Notes under the pieces: generated by a model
What the model was told of the DNA's origin: nothing
What the model saw: the letters and a program-made list of their open reading frames with translations, nothing else
Database searches by the model: none
Shown here: in pieces, positions 46,601 to 58,600 of the stretch
Numbering within the stretch: position 1 is the stretch's first letter
How the letters are laid out: every line of letters starts with the position of its first letter
Position numbers and translations under genes: made by a program
Origin: Ramlibacter algicola
Lineage (GTDB): Bacteria; Pseudomonadota; Gammaproteobacteria; Burkholderiales; Burkholderiaceae_C
Direction: 5' to 3'
Assembly (NCBI RefSeq): GCF_016641735.1
Contig: NZ_JAEDAO010000001.1
Coordinates: forward strand, 4,134,520 to 4,198,519
DNA: 64,000 bases

Positions 46601-49600
46601 GCGCGCGGCGAGAACTTGACGTCGTTGCCGGGGTTGTCGGTGGACGTGAGCGTGTAGACGATCTTGCTCAGGCCGTCGGCGCCGGCCTCCACGGCCGCGA
46701 CCAAGTCGGCGTCGTAGATCTTGCGCGTGATGCCGTCCGCGCTGATCGTGTACTCGGTCTTCGCGCCGTCGCTGGCGCTGCCGGTGGCGACGCCGTCGAC
46801 GATGCGGCCGGTGTCGATCAGCGTGATCTTGCCTTCGCGGTTGCGCGTGGTGTCGATCCGGTTGACGATCAGCTTGTACTTGCTGTCGTTGGTGATGTCG
46901 ACGTTGGCGTAGCCGTAGGCGGCCTTGATCTCGCCGCCGCCGGTGCTCAGGATCTGGCCGGCGAGGATGACGCGGCCGCCCTCGGGCACCAGGTCGTCGA
47001 CCACGATCGCCTGCTGCGCGGCGTCGAAGTACGCCTTCACCGGGATGCCTTCGCTGCCGAAGTTGACGCCGGCCAGCGGGTTGCCGTTGGCGTCGACCAG
47101 CTCCTCGGTCTGGCCCGGCTTGAAGTTGCTGCCGATGTGCAGTTCGACGTTCTGCGCGCCGCTCTGGATCAGGCCGTTGATGTTCAGGTAGCGCGCCGTG
47201 ATGGCGACGGTGCCTTGCGCGACCACGCGCGCCCCGGGAGCCGCGATGGCCCCGTCGAGGTCGAGGTCGGTCCCACCCGCCGACACCGACTGCGGCGTCA
47301 GGAAGGACAGGGACGACGGTGAGCCGGCCTGGTTGTAGACCGCGGCTCGCAACGCGTCATACGCGATCAGCTGGCGCGGGTCCTTGCCCGTGTGCACCCA
47401 GTCATCGCTGTTCAGCGTGAAGTCCTTGTTGGCGAAGATCTCCACCGGGTTGCCGCGCACCTCGCCGGAGACGGTGATGCTGTCTTCCAGGTTCTTGATG
47501 GTGACCTTGCCGGTCTCGTTGATCACGTCGCCGACGATGTACAGGTCCTGGTCGAGATTGCTCGCGGGCAGGCCGCCCAGGTCGTACCCCGTGGGGCTGG
47601 ACGTCAGCTTGTTCTGGACGATCGAGATCGTCTTGGCCGCATCGTTGGCGTTGTTCGTCAGCGCCTGGTAGTTGTAGTAGACGTTGCCCGGGCTGAGCAC
47701 CGTGTACTGCCCGTTGATGGAGGTGACGACGCGGCTGTCCTTGATCACCACGTCATTGACCGTCATCGTGAACGGCGTGTTGTTCACGATGTCGATCTTG
47801 GCGCCGGCGCGCGCCGTGACCCGGCCCGCGGCGGTGGCCGACTGGATGGCGGCCTTGGACGCTGCGTCGCCCTCGACGAACACCGAGCCCGGCGCGGCGT
47901 AGATGTTGGGCAGCTCGATCATGATGATGTCGAGTTCCCGCTTGACGGTGGGCTGCACGCCGGGGGTGACGGGGTCGCCATCTTCCAGCAGGCCCAGCTG
48001 CTCGAGCGCCTCGTCGATCAGCTCCAGCTGTACCTGGTAGCGGGCCACCGCCTCGGCGTTGTTGCCGTGGCTGGTGATCCAGTCCAGCACCAGTTCGCGC
48101 TGCTCCAGCAGCACGTTGCCCAGGTTCTTGTAGACCAGCTTCGGCGCGTCCAGCTCCACCGGCTTGATCACGTAGAACTTGTCCTGGAGCGCGTTGCGCA
48201 CCAGGCTGGTCACGTCGCTGTTGTACTTGACGATGTTCGCGGGGTTGAGCAGCGTCGTGCCGTCCGCCGAGCGGGCGTCGGTCAGCCCGCTCAGGTGGCG
48301 CCAGCGCGTGCTGTCGGTGTAGTCCTCCTGCTCCAGGATCACCTGCGTCGACAGCGTCGACTGCGGGATGAACTGGTAGTAGTCGCCCCCGATGCCCTTG
48401 CCGGCCGGGAAGTAGCCGTTCACCAGCTGGATCACGGTGCCGGTGTTCAGGTTGAACGGGATCGCGTCGAGGTTCAGGCGCGCGTACTCGTAGGCGATGT
48501 CGGCATCGATGCCGAGGTCTTCCTTTTCGTCCTGCGTGAGTTGCGTGTCGAGCCGGTCCGGATCGAGTTGCTGGACGTTGTTGAGCGTCAGCGGCTTGAT
48601 GTAGACCAGGCTCTGGTTGTTGATGCCGGCTTCCACGCGGGCGGAGGCACCCAGCGTCACCGTGTTGTGGCTGCTGGTGCTGGCGTCGTCGTCGACCGAC
48701 ACGCCGTAGGGAACGAGCGACAGCGACAGCACGTCGCCGCTCTCGTGGCCGCGAGCCGCGCCGCCGAGACCCTCCAGGGCGACCAGGTACGCGTTCTGCA
48801 GCGCCTGCACCTTGGTGGAGCCGTTCAGCTGGATCGTGTTGTTCTCGTCGATCGTCACGTCCGCGATCGGAACGCCGATGGCCGGGAGGAGCGAATAGGC
48901 CTGCACGTTGGCGTTGGCATACCCGTCGGTGACGTTGACCTGGCCGACGGAGTCGCGACCGGCGTACAGCTTGACGTCCTGGCCCTTGACCGTGGCGTTG
49001 TTCAGGACGATGTCGTTGTGCGTCTCGAGGTCCGTGATGGCAACCGAGCCGCCGGCGCCGGTGATCGCGACCGCGATGGTCGTGTCCACGTCGGTGCGCG
49101 CGTAGGAATTGGAACGCGCCGTGATCTCGACGTTGCCGGCCACGCTGCGAAGCGATGCGCCGTCGACGTTCACTTTCGACCGCGCGTTCGATTCGATCTG
49201 CGACTTGCCCAGGGAGATGCCCGCCAGCCCGTAGGCCTGCGTCTCGACGCCGTCCAGGGCGTTGATGTCGGTGAGCGTTTCCAGCTTGAGCTGGCCCGGG
49301 TTGGCGTTCGTGCCGTTCGAGGTGAGCTTCGCGCCGCTGGCCACGTCGATGCGCGCCGTGAACTCGTCGCCCTCGGTGCCGATCACGGTGTCGCTGAGCA
49401 GGGCGGTCACGCTGCCCACGGACACGGAGGCCGATGACAGGTTGGCTTCGCCCAGGTCCTGGAAGTACGTTTTCTCGAAAGCGTTCTTGGCCGAGACGGT
49501 GATGTTCACGGCGGTGACCTGCGCGTTCGCGCCGATGCTCACCAGCGCGTCGCCGGTCGCCTTGTTCGAGGCCAGGGCACCGCCGCCGGTGGCCAGGCCG

Positions 49601-52600
49601 AACGCCAGCGCCTCCGACTGCGTGTCCAGCGCCTCGGCATTGATCGACCGCAACGTGACCGACTGCGCGTTGATCGTGGACCCCGCGCCGACGTTGACCT
49701 TGGTGCTCTGGTCGCTTGACGTGTCCGCGCGCGCGCCGGTGATCGTGATCGCCCCGCCGCCGGCGGCCTGTCCCTTGGCAATGCCGGTGTCGGAACTGGT
49801 GGCGGTGAGGGTGACGAAGCGCGCCGTGGTGATGTCGGCGCCGTCGTCGAGCGATGCGATCACCTCGATCGTCCCCGTGCCCCGGCCGATGTCCACGCTG
49901 GTGTTCATGCCGCCGACGGCGATGCCGCCGACCGTCACCCCATGGCCCGTCGCGAAGCCCGTGTTGTTGGCGGTCGCCGTGACCGCGACGTCGCCGCTGG
50001 TGGCGACGGTGGCGCTGCCGCCCAGGTGCGCCTTCACGGCGCCGTCCAGCGTGGAGGTGGCCGAGTTGATGCCAACCCCGATGAGGCCGCCGGCCAACGC
50101 ATACGTCTCGCTGTCCGCGACCGTGTCGCCCTGTGCCTGCACGGTCAGCGAGCCGGCGTTCACGGTGCCGTTCACCGACACGTCGACGGTGCCGCCCGAG
50201 TGCGCGTCGGTGATGCTCAGGCCGACGCCGACGGTGCCCACGCCCACGCCGAGGGTGTCGCCCGTGGCCTCGTTGTTCGCGTTGCCTTCCGCCCGGACCT
50301 CGCCTGCAGCCGTGATGGTGCCGTCGACGGCGACGGTCACGTCGGCCTGCGACTTCACGATGGCGATCGCGCCGGCGCCGCCGACGAGCGCCCCGCCGGA
50401 GCCGGCCACGGCCGTGGCCACGGCGCCATCCCCGGCGCCCAGCGGGTCGTTGTGGCGGGCCCGTACGCGGACCTTGCCGTTCGTGGAGTTGACGGTCGCA
50501 CCGGCGCCCACCTTGCCGACCAGGTCCGGCGCGAGGGTCGCGAAGGCGAAGGAGCCGGCCAGCGCGCCCGCGCCGCCCGAGTACCCCTGCGTCGTCGCCT
50601 CGGCGGTCATGTGCGTGTCGGCGTCGACGGTGATGTCGCCCGTCGCGCGGATGTCCGCGCCCGCGCCAATCTCCGCGTGCACCGTGGGCGTGACGTCGAC
50701 GAACGAAAAGTTGATGCTGCCCGCGATCGCGCCCACGCTCAGCCCGAAGGCCGTGACGTCGGTGTCGATGGTCGAGTCGGCCGTGACAGCCACGCTGCCG
50801 ACCGTGCCGGTGCCCTGGCCCACCTGCGCATCGGCGCCGATGTAGGCCCAGGTTTCCTTCACGCCGCCCGCCTTGTTGTCCACCGACAGCTTGGCGAAGG
50901 ACGCGCCGACCGCTGCCGCACCGGCGGTGACGGTGGGCGTGAGCACCTCGTAGCTCTGGCGGGTCACGGCGTCGATGTCGATGCCACCCGCGGCGCGGCG
51001 CACGACGGCGCCATCCGAGATGCCGGCACTCACGGTGCTCGCATCGCTGACGACGGCCACGGCCGCGCCCAGGCCGACGAAGCCGGCGCCACCCGCCAGC
51101 GCGAGCACGTCGATGTCTTCGTCCAGCGTCGCCGTCACCTGCAGCACACCGCCGCTGCTGAGCGTGCCGCCCGCGGTGGCGCTGACGTTGTCCGCGATGG
51201 TGACGACGCTGATGCCCGCGCCGGCTCCGACGACGCCGCCGGCGACACCGCCGGCGACGAGGTCCACCTCGAGGTCGTCGATGGCCTGCACGCGCAGCGC
51301 AGCGCCGGCGGCCACCTTGGCGTTGCCGATCCGGGCAGCCGTGCCCTTGATGTCGGCCGGCCCGGCGGTCAACGCGCCGGCAACGCTGCTGGCGGTCACC
51401 TTGCTGGAGCCGACCGAGCCCGCGCCGCGGTTGACGATGCCCGCCACGCGGCCGTCGCTGGTCTTGTCGGCCGTCGGGCTGGGCGTCGCGCCGAAGGCTC
51501 CATCGAGCTGCCCACTCACCTGGTTGGACGCCGCTTCGCCCTGGTCGGCGGCGTCCTGGTCCGCGGTCTTCGGGGCGTCGCCAATCTGCAGCGCGTTGGC
51601 ACTGCCCGGGGCGCTTTCCTCGCTGTCCGGATCCGGGTTGTCCGGATGGTCGTTGGTGTAGTTCTGGCTCAGCGGCGAGCCCACGGACCACACCGACACC
51701 GATGCGGCGACACCGACGAAGCCGCCAGCGCCTGCCAGGACGAAGCCGTCGACGTCCTTGATACCGGCGGCGTTCACCTCGACGTCGCCAGTCGCGGCGA
51801 TGTTGGCGCCGTCCAGGATTTGCGCGCTGGTGTCGTTGTTCAACACGCCGACGCTGACCGCCGCGCCCACGCCGACGAAGCCGCCGGCCACGGCGCCCGC
51901 GAAGGTGGTGGCGCGCGCCGAATTGGCGGCGTTGACGTACACGCCCTGCGACGCACCGCCGCGCGGATTGACCAGCTGGTGGTTGTTGCCGGAGCCGGCG
52001 CTGGAGAGATTGATGCGGCCGGTGGCCCCACCGGCGATCGCATGCGCGGCCGTGTCGTAGAAGGCGAACTTGCCAGCCCCCAGGTCACGGACGAAATAGA
52101 CGCCGTCCTCCTGCAGGCCGCCGATGGCGGTGTTGCCTGCCGCCCCCTTGCGGTACATGACCGCGTCGCCGGTCGACAGGCCGATGGAGGTGCCCAACGT
52201 GATCGTGTCGTTGAAGGTGTCGACCGTCCCGCCCGCGTTGAACGCCTTGGCGTCCTGGTTGACCTGCGCCGACCCGATCCAGGCCTGGGTGTCGGAGTCG
52301 ACGACGGTGACCGTGACCGCGCCGGACACGCCGACGAAGCCGGCGCCCGCTGCCACGCCGATGTGCACGATGTCTTCGCTGGACTGTGCCTGGACGACCA
52401 GGCCGCGGCGGGATGCCGTGCTGAAGCCGTTGGCAGCGTCGCCGCCGGACAGGCTGCCCGTGAGCACGTCGTCGGTGGCACTGCCGGCCGTGCCCTTGGC
52501 GCTGACGGACGCGCCGTCGGCGACGTAGGCCTTCGTGTCCTTGTTGACGACGCCGACGCCGACGGACGCACCGACACCGACGAATCCGGCGCCCAGAGCG

Positions 52601-55600
52601 CCGCTGACCATCATCATCCGGGTGTCGTCGGACGAGCGCACGACGACGTCGCCGCCGGCGACCACCGTGCCGCCCAGAGACGCCGTGGTGGTATTGCTGA
52701 CAGACAGCACGCCGACGCCGCCGCCGACGCCGACCGAGCCCGCCGCGATGCCCATGCCGATCATGAGCAGGTCCTCCGACGCGTGGGCGTCGACGCGGAC
52801 GTCGTCACGGGCGTTGACCACCGCGCCGCTTGCGATCGCCGCGCTGGTGTCCATGCCGAGCACGGTGACGTCGACGCCCGGCGCCACGCCGACGGCGCCG
52901 AAGCCCGCGCCGGCAGCCAGGGCCACGTGGTGGAAGTCGCTGCCCGCCGAGACCGCGACGGTCTGGCCGCTCGCAGCCCCGCTGGTGTCCGCATTGACCT
53001 GCGCACCGGTGCCGATGAACGCGCGGGTGTCGACGTCCATGACGTTCACGGCCGCAGCGACCGCTACGCCCACCGTGCCGCCGCCGATGCCGGCGGAGTA
53101 GGTCTCGATGTCGTCGCGGTTGGTGGCCGAGACCACTACGCCCTGCACGTTGACGGACTGCGGGGTGAGGACGCGCTCGCCCGGGATGGCCTTGCTGCCG
53201 CCGGCGTCGTCACCGTTGGTGTCGACGGCCTCGACGTTCGGCGACTTGACTTCGCCGCTGCTCTTGAGCGAGCCAATGTCGGCGTTGCGCGCGTCCTGCG
53301 CTTCCAGCACGTCGGAGCGGGTGAGGACGTGGCCGTCGCCGAATGCAGACGGGCCAGCCGTGAGGTCGACGCGCGTCACGAGCCGGTGGTCCGTGCCCGC
53401 GCCTGCGCTGCCGGTGAGGTTCACGCGGCCGGTCGCACCGCCGGCACGCGCGTGGTCCTTGGTGTCGTAGAACGTCACCAGGTTGCCTTGCACCCGGACG
53501 AAGTACGCAGCGCCTTCGGTGAGGCCCCCGATGTCGCTGCCCGCGGGACCGTGCCGGTAGACGACGCGGTCGCCGGTGTCCAGGCCGTGGCCCGCGCCGA
53601 GCGCGAGCGTGTCCTCGGCCGCATCCACCTTGCCGGCGGGATTGACGTGCACGTCGCCGGCGAGCGCGTTCGCCTTGGTCTGGTAGAAGCTCGCCTGGCC
53701 ACCGTCCACGCGCACGTAGTAGCGTCCGCCGTCCTGCAGCCCGCCCACGGCGACGTTGTCCTCGTCGGCGCCCTTGCGATAGGTGACGGCATCGCCCGTG
53801 GCCAGCGGAGTGCTGCCCACGTTGACCTGGTCGTTCACCAGGTCCACGCCGCTGCCGTTGAAGGTGTCCTGCACCGCGGCTTCGGTGACGAACGACTCGC
53901 CGAACCGGCCCGTGCTGCCCTGCAGCCCCGCACTGTTGCCGTCGCCCGTGACGGACGCGCCGGCGCCGACGAAGGCCTCGGTGGTCTTGGTCACCACGCT
54001 CACGGTGGCCGCGGCGCCGACGCCGGCAGAACCGCCGACGGCGACGGTGGCCACCACCTTGTCCATCTCGGTGCGGTCATCGGCGGCGATCCGCACGGTG
54101 CCGCCTGCATGGACATTCCCCGCGCCGAGCGAGGCCGGCCCCGCGGTCGGGTCGTCGCCGATGAACGCGCGGGTGCTCAGCCCCAGGACGTGGACGCTGG
54201 CGTTGACGCCGACGCCCGCCGAGCCGCCCACGGCGATGCCGGCTGCCACCGACGTGATGTCCTCGTCGGAGCTGGCGCCGACGTCAACGTCGCCTTCGAC
54301 CTGCGACGACACGCCCGAGTCGATGAACGCCTGGGTCGATTTGTCGAGGGTCAGCACGTCCGCGCCGACCGCCACGCCGACGGAGCCGGCCGCACCGATG
54401 GACCCGGCCACCGACACGATGCTGGTGGCGTCCGATGCCTTGACGACCAGGTCGGGCTGGCCCGCGGTGACGCCGTTGCCGGCGTTCACCGTGGCGCCGC
54501 GGCCGACGGACGCCTCGGTGGTCTCCGATAGCACGTTGATGGTGGGCGCGACGCCCACGCCCACCGAGCTCGCCGCGGCGCCCGCGGCGGTGATGGCGAC
54601 CAGGTCCTCGCTGGAGGTGGCCAGCACCTCGATTCCACCGGTGCCGGCGGCGTTGACCACGTTGCCGCTGCCGATGTGCGCCTTGACGGTGTCCGTGTGG
54701 ACCATGGTGGTGTTGGCGACGCCCACGCCGGCACTGCTGCCGCCGCCGATGGCACCACCGACCATGAGCGACTCGAACGTCCCCGTGGCAGCGACGTGGA
54801 CGTCGCCGCCCGCGGTCACGCTGGTCGAACCGGAATCGAGCAGCTCGGCGCGCGTCTCGGTCGTGACGACCTGCACGGCGATGGAGCCCGCCACCCCCAC
54901 TCCGCTGGTCGAGAGCCCGAAGGTCCCGGCGATCGAGGTGATGTCGTCATGCGACGTGGCCGTGACGGACACGTCGTCGCCCGCCTGCAGGTCGGCGCCG
55001 GCGCCGACGGTGGCGACGGTGTGCCGCGTGAGCACCCCCACATCGATGCCGATGCCGACGCCGGCGTTGCCGGTGGAAGCTGCCAGTCCCCCTGCAGCAC
55101 TGAAGATCTCGATGCTGTCGTCCGCGGTGGCCGCGATGTGGTCGCCAGCGCTCACCTGCGCATTCGCGCCGATCGATGCGCCGGTGTTCACCAGGAACAC
55201 GTTGACGCTGGAGGACCCGCCGACTGCGTTGCCGCTGCTGGAACCGGCCGCGCCCGCAGCAAAGCTGGTCACTCCCACGGTGCCCACCACGGGCAGCGTC
55301 TCGCTCTTGGGCGTGACTTGCGCGTGCGCGCTCACGTCCACCGAGCCGGTGGCGGACACGTCGGCGTTGGCACCGACGGTGGCGTCGGTGTCCAGGCCGG
55401 AGACGATGTTCAGCGCGACGGCCAGGCCAACCCCGGTCCCGCCGCTCTTGGTGCTGAGCGCCGCGCCACCGGCGAGGTTCTGAATCTCGTTGTCGCTTCG
55501 CGCGGCAACGTCGACGTCACCTGCAGTGGCGTGCAAGCCCGCGCCGTTGCCAGCCGCCGCATCCGTGTCCTGGTCGACGATGTTGATCGACACCGCACCG

Positions 55601-58600
55601 CCCACCGCCGTGCTGCCCGTCGCGGCGCCGGCCAGTGCCCGGCTCTGGAACAGGTTGGCCTCGCCTTCGGCCGTGCCGGCCGTGAGCGTGATGTTGCCCG
55701 CCATGAGGTTTGCTGCCGCGCCAACGCTGGCATGGGTGTCGAGCAGGCCGATGTTGAGGGCGACGCCCGCACCGACGCCGGTGTCGGCCGAGGTGTCGAC
55801 CGCGGTGGACACGCCCTGCGCGACCATCGCGACCGTGCTGGTTGCACTGACGGTCAGGTCGCCACTGGCCGTGATCACGGCGTTGGATGCAACCTTCGCG
55901 ACCGTGTCCGCGTCGAGGAAGTTGACGCCGACGGAGGCGGCGACCTTGGGGCCGTTGCTCGCGCTCTGGCCGCTCTGGCTGGTGCTGTTGCTGTTCGCCG
56001 TGCTGGAGCTGCTGCTCTGCGCGTCGGTGGCCGGCTTGTTCGTCGTGCCGGCGCGGTTGGTGGCGAAGGCCGACTGCTCGTTGGTCTCCTTTTCCGAATC
56101 CGTGTCCTCGCCGTCCTTGTCCTTGGTCGAACCGCCGCTGGCGCTGGCCTTCGCGATCGCGTGCGTGTCGTGAGTTGCCGTCGCGGTGACGTCCACGTCG
56201 TGCGCGTCGCTGAAACTGCGCTCCACCTCTGCTTGGGTGTCGTTCGTCGTGATGCTCAGGGCCACCGACACCCCGATGCCCGCGCCCTTGCCTGCGGTCT
56301 CGCCATTGGCGTCCGTCAGCACCGCGCTGGTGAGCGAGGCCGTCGCACCGAGATCCCCGTCCAAGCCGATCGAGCCACCGGCACCACTGCCCACATGGGC
56401 GTTGGTCGTGTTCTCCACCACGGCGATGGCGATGGAGCCGCCGACGTTGGTGCCCGGGCCACTGGCGCCGTTTTCGGCGCGCGTCACGGCCGCGGTCGTC
56501 GTGTCTGCGGAGACGAGGAAGTGGCCCGCCGAGCCGGACACGGTTTCGCCGTCCTCGATCTCGGCGATGGTGTCGGACAGCAGGACGTTCAGGGCGAACG
56601 ACGCCCCGACGCCCACGCTCTTGCCTTCCGCTCCGCCGGTGACGCCGGACGGGGCCGCGTCGACCAGGCTTTCGGTGCGCGCGGTCGCATGCAGGTCGAC
56701 GTCTCCGCCGCCCAGGGTGAGCACGACCGGCGCGGATGTGGGATGGGCCTGCGCGTCTTCGTCGAGGCCGACGACGGCGCGCGAGTCCACGTTGCCGATG
56801 CTGATGGCCACCGAGCCGGCGACACCGATGTCGCCGCCGGAAGCGCCGGACAGCGCCGATGCGCGGAGCGTGTTGGTCGCGTCGACCAGGGACTGGCTGG
56901 CGCTGCCGTCGCCGGTGAGCTTGATCGCCTTGCCCGCCAGGGCGTCCTCGCGCGATGCCGCGAGCTCGGCGCGGTCGCCCTCGACCACGATGACGTAATA
57001 CGTGGTGCCATCGGCCAGGCCGCCCATCGCCGCGCCGCCGCCGGCGTCATAGCGCACGGCGTCCCCCGTGTGCAGGTTGTGCCCGGCTTCCAGTTCGAGC
57101 TCGCGCCGCGTGCCGGTGTCGAAGACGGCTTCGTCCTGCTCGAACCCGAGGATGCCGCCGAACTTGAACTTGTGCCCGGTGCCACTGCCCGCGCTGGTCA
57201 GGTCCACGCGCCCGGGAGCACCCCCGTCCTTGGCGTGTTGCTCCGTGTCGTACAGCGAGATCGTGCCGCCGTCGCCCACCCGCGCGTAATAGTCGGTGTC
57301 GTCCGTCAGCCCGCCGATCGCCGTGCCCGCGCCTTTGTCGTACGTGACCTTGTCGCCGGTCTTGATGCCGTGGCCCTTGCCCAGCAGGATCGTGTCCGCG
57401 GTCGTGTCGACCACGTCCTTTTGCTGGACGGTGGGCTTGATCTCGCGTTCCGCCATGCCGGCTTCGACGACCAGCCCCCCTGCACTGACGTTCGATCCGG
57501 CACCGATGTAGGCCTCGTTGTGCACCGTCGCCACGTTGACTGCCACGGCGACGCCCACCCCTGTGCCTCCCGCCTGCGTCACGGCGCTTCCGTCGGCGGT
57601 GGTGACTGCTTCCGTCAGGTTGTCCGCTTTCAGGATCAGCGAGCCCGCACCGCTGGTGCCGGCCGTGACGGTCCTGGCTTCCGGGATCCACGCACGCGAG
57701 GTGGAACTCGCCACCGTGACCGCGACCGCGCCAGCCACGCTGACCGACCCGCTGGACGTCGACGACGAAGCGCCCTGGGTGCGGCGCTGGCCGGAGTTGG
57801 GCGTGCCGCCGGCCGCGGTGGACCGCTGGTTGGCGTAGTCCTCCTGCTGGCCCACCTGCTCGTCCGGAGCTTCGGACGCGCTGCCGTCTTCCTCCTCCGA
57901 CTGCCCACCGGCGACGCTCGCCCGGGCGGTCGTGCGGTTGTTGCCCACGGCGTGCGCATCGAATTCGATCGCGCCGCCCGCCGACAGGTTGCGCTCCGTC
58001 GTCGCCAGGGCCGAGTCCGTGACGATGCCCAGGGCGATGGTGATGCCGACGCCGGTCTTTCCCGATTCCGTATCGCCGGCCGCATCGGTGAGCACCCCGC
58101 CTTCGTGCGAAGCGCCTGCCTGCAGTGCACCCGTGATGCTGACGGTGCCCGCACCGAGCAGCGCGGCGCGCGTGTCGTTGTCGGAGACCGAGATCGCGAT
58201 GACCGGCGTGACTGCGGTCTCGCCCGCCGAGCCGCCGTCCGCGGTGGTGGTCATGGCGTTCTTCGACTCGGCTGCCAGCGTCAGGTTGCGCGCGCCGGTG
58301 AGCGCGGCGGTATCCGCCACCAACGCTTCCGTGTCCGTCTCGCCGATGTTCAGTGCGATCGAAGCGCCGACACCGACGCTGCCGCCGCCTTCCTGTTTGG
58401 CCGTCGCCTTCACGTCGTTGGCGACGAAGTTCTGCGCCTTCAGTTGCACGTCGCCCGTGCTGCCGGTCAGCGCCACCTGGGCACCTTCGCCGATCTGCGC
58501 TTGCGCGCGGCTGATCGCGACGTTGATGGCCAGCGCACCCGCGACGCCTGTTTCTGCGCCGCTGGCGCCCGACTTGGCTTCGGCCTTGAATCCGTGCGCC

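Noticed and set aside
38926-47322. A plus-strand open frame of about 2800 codons antisense to the giant gene
   Set aside because: It has low-complexity His/Val/Arg/Asp-rich translation, no ribosome site and no domain. It arises from extreme third-position G/C bias and repeats in the real gene.
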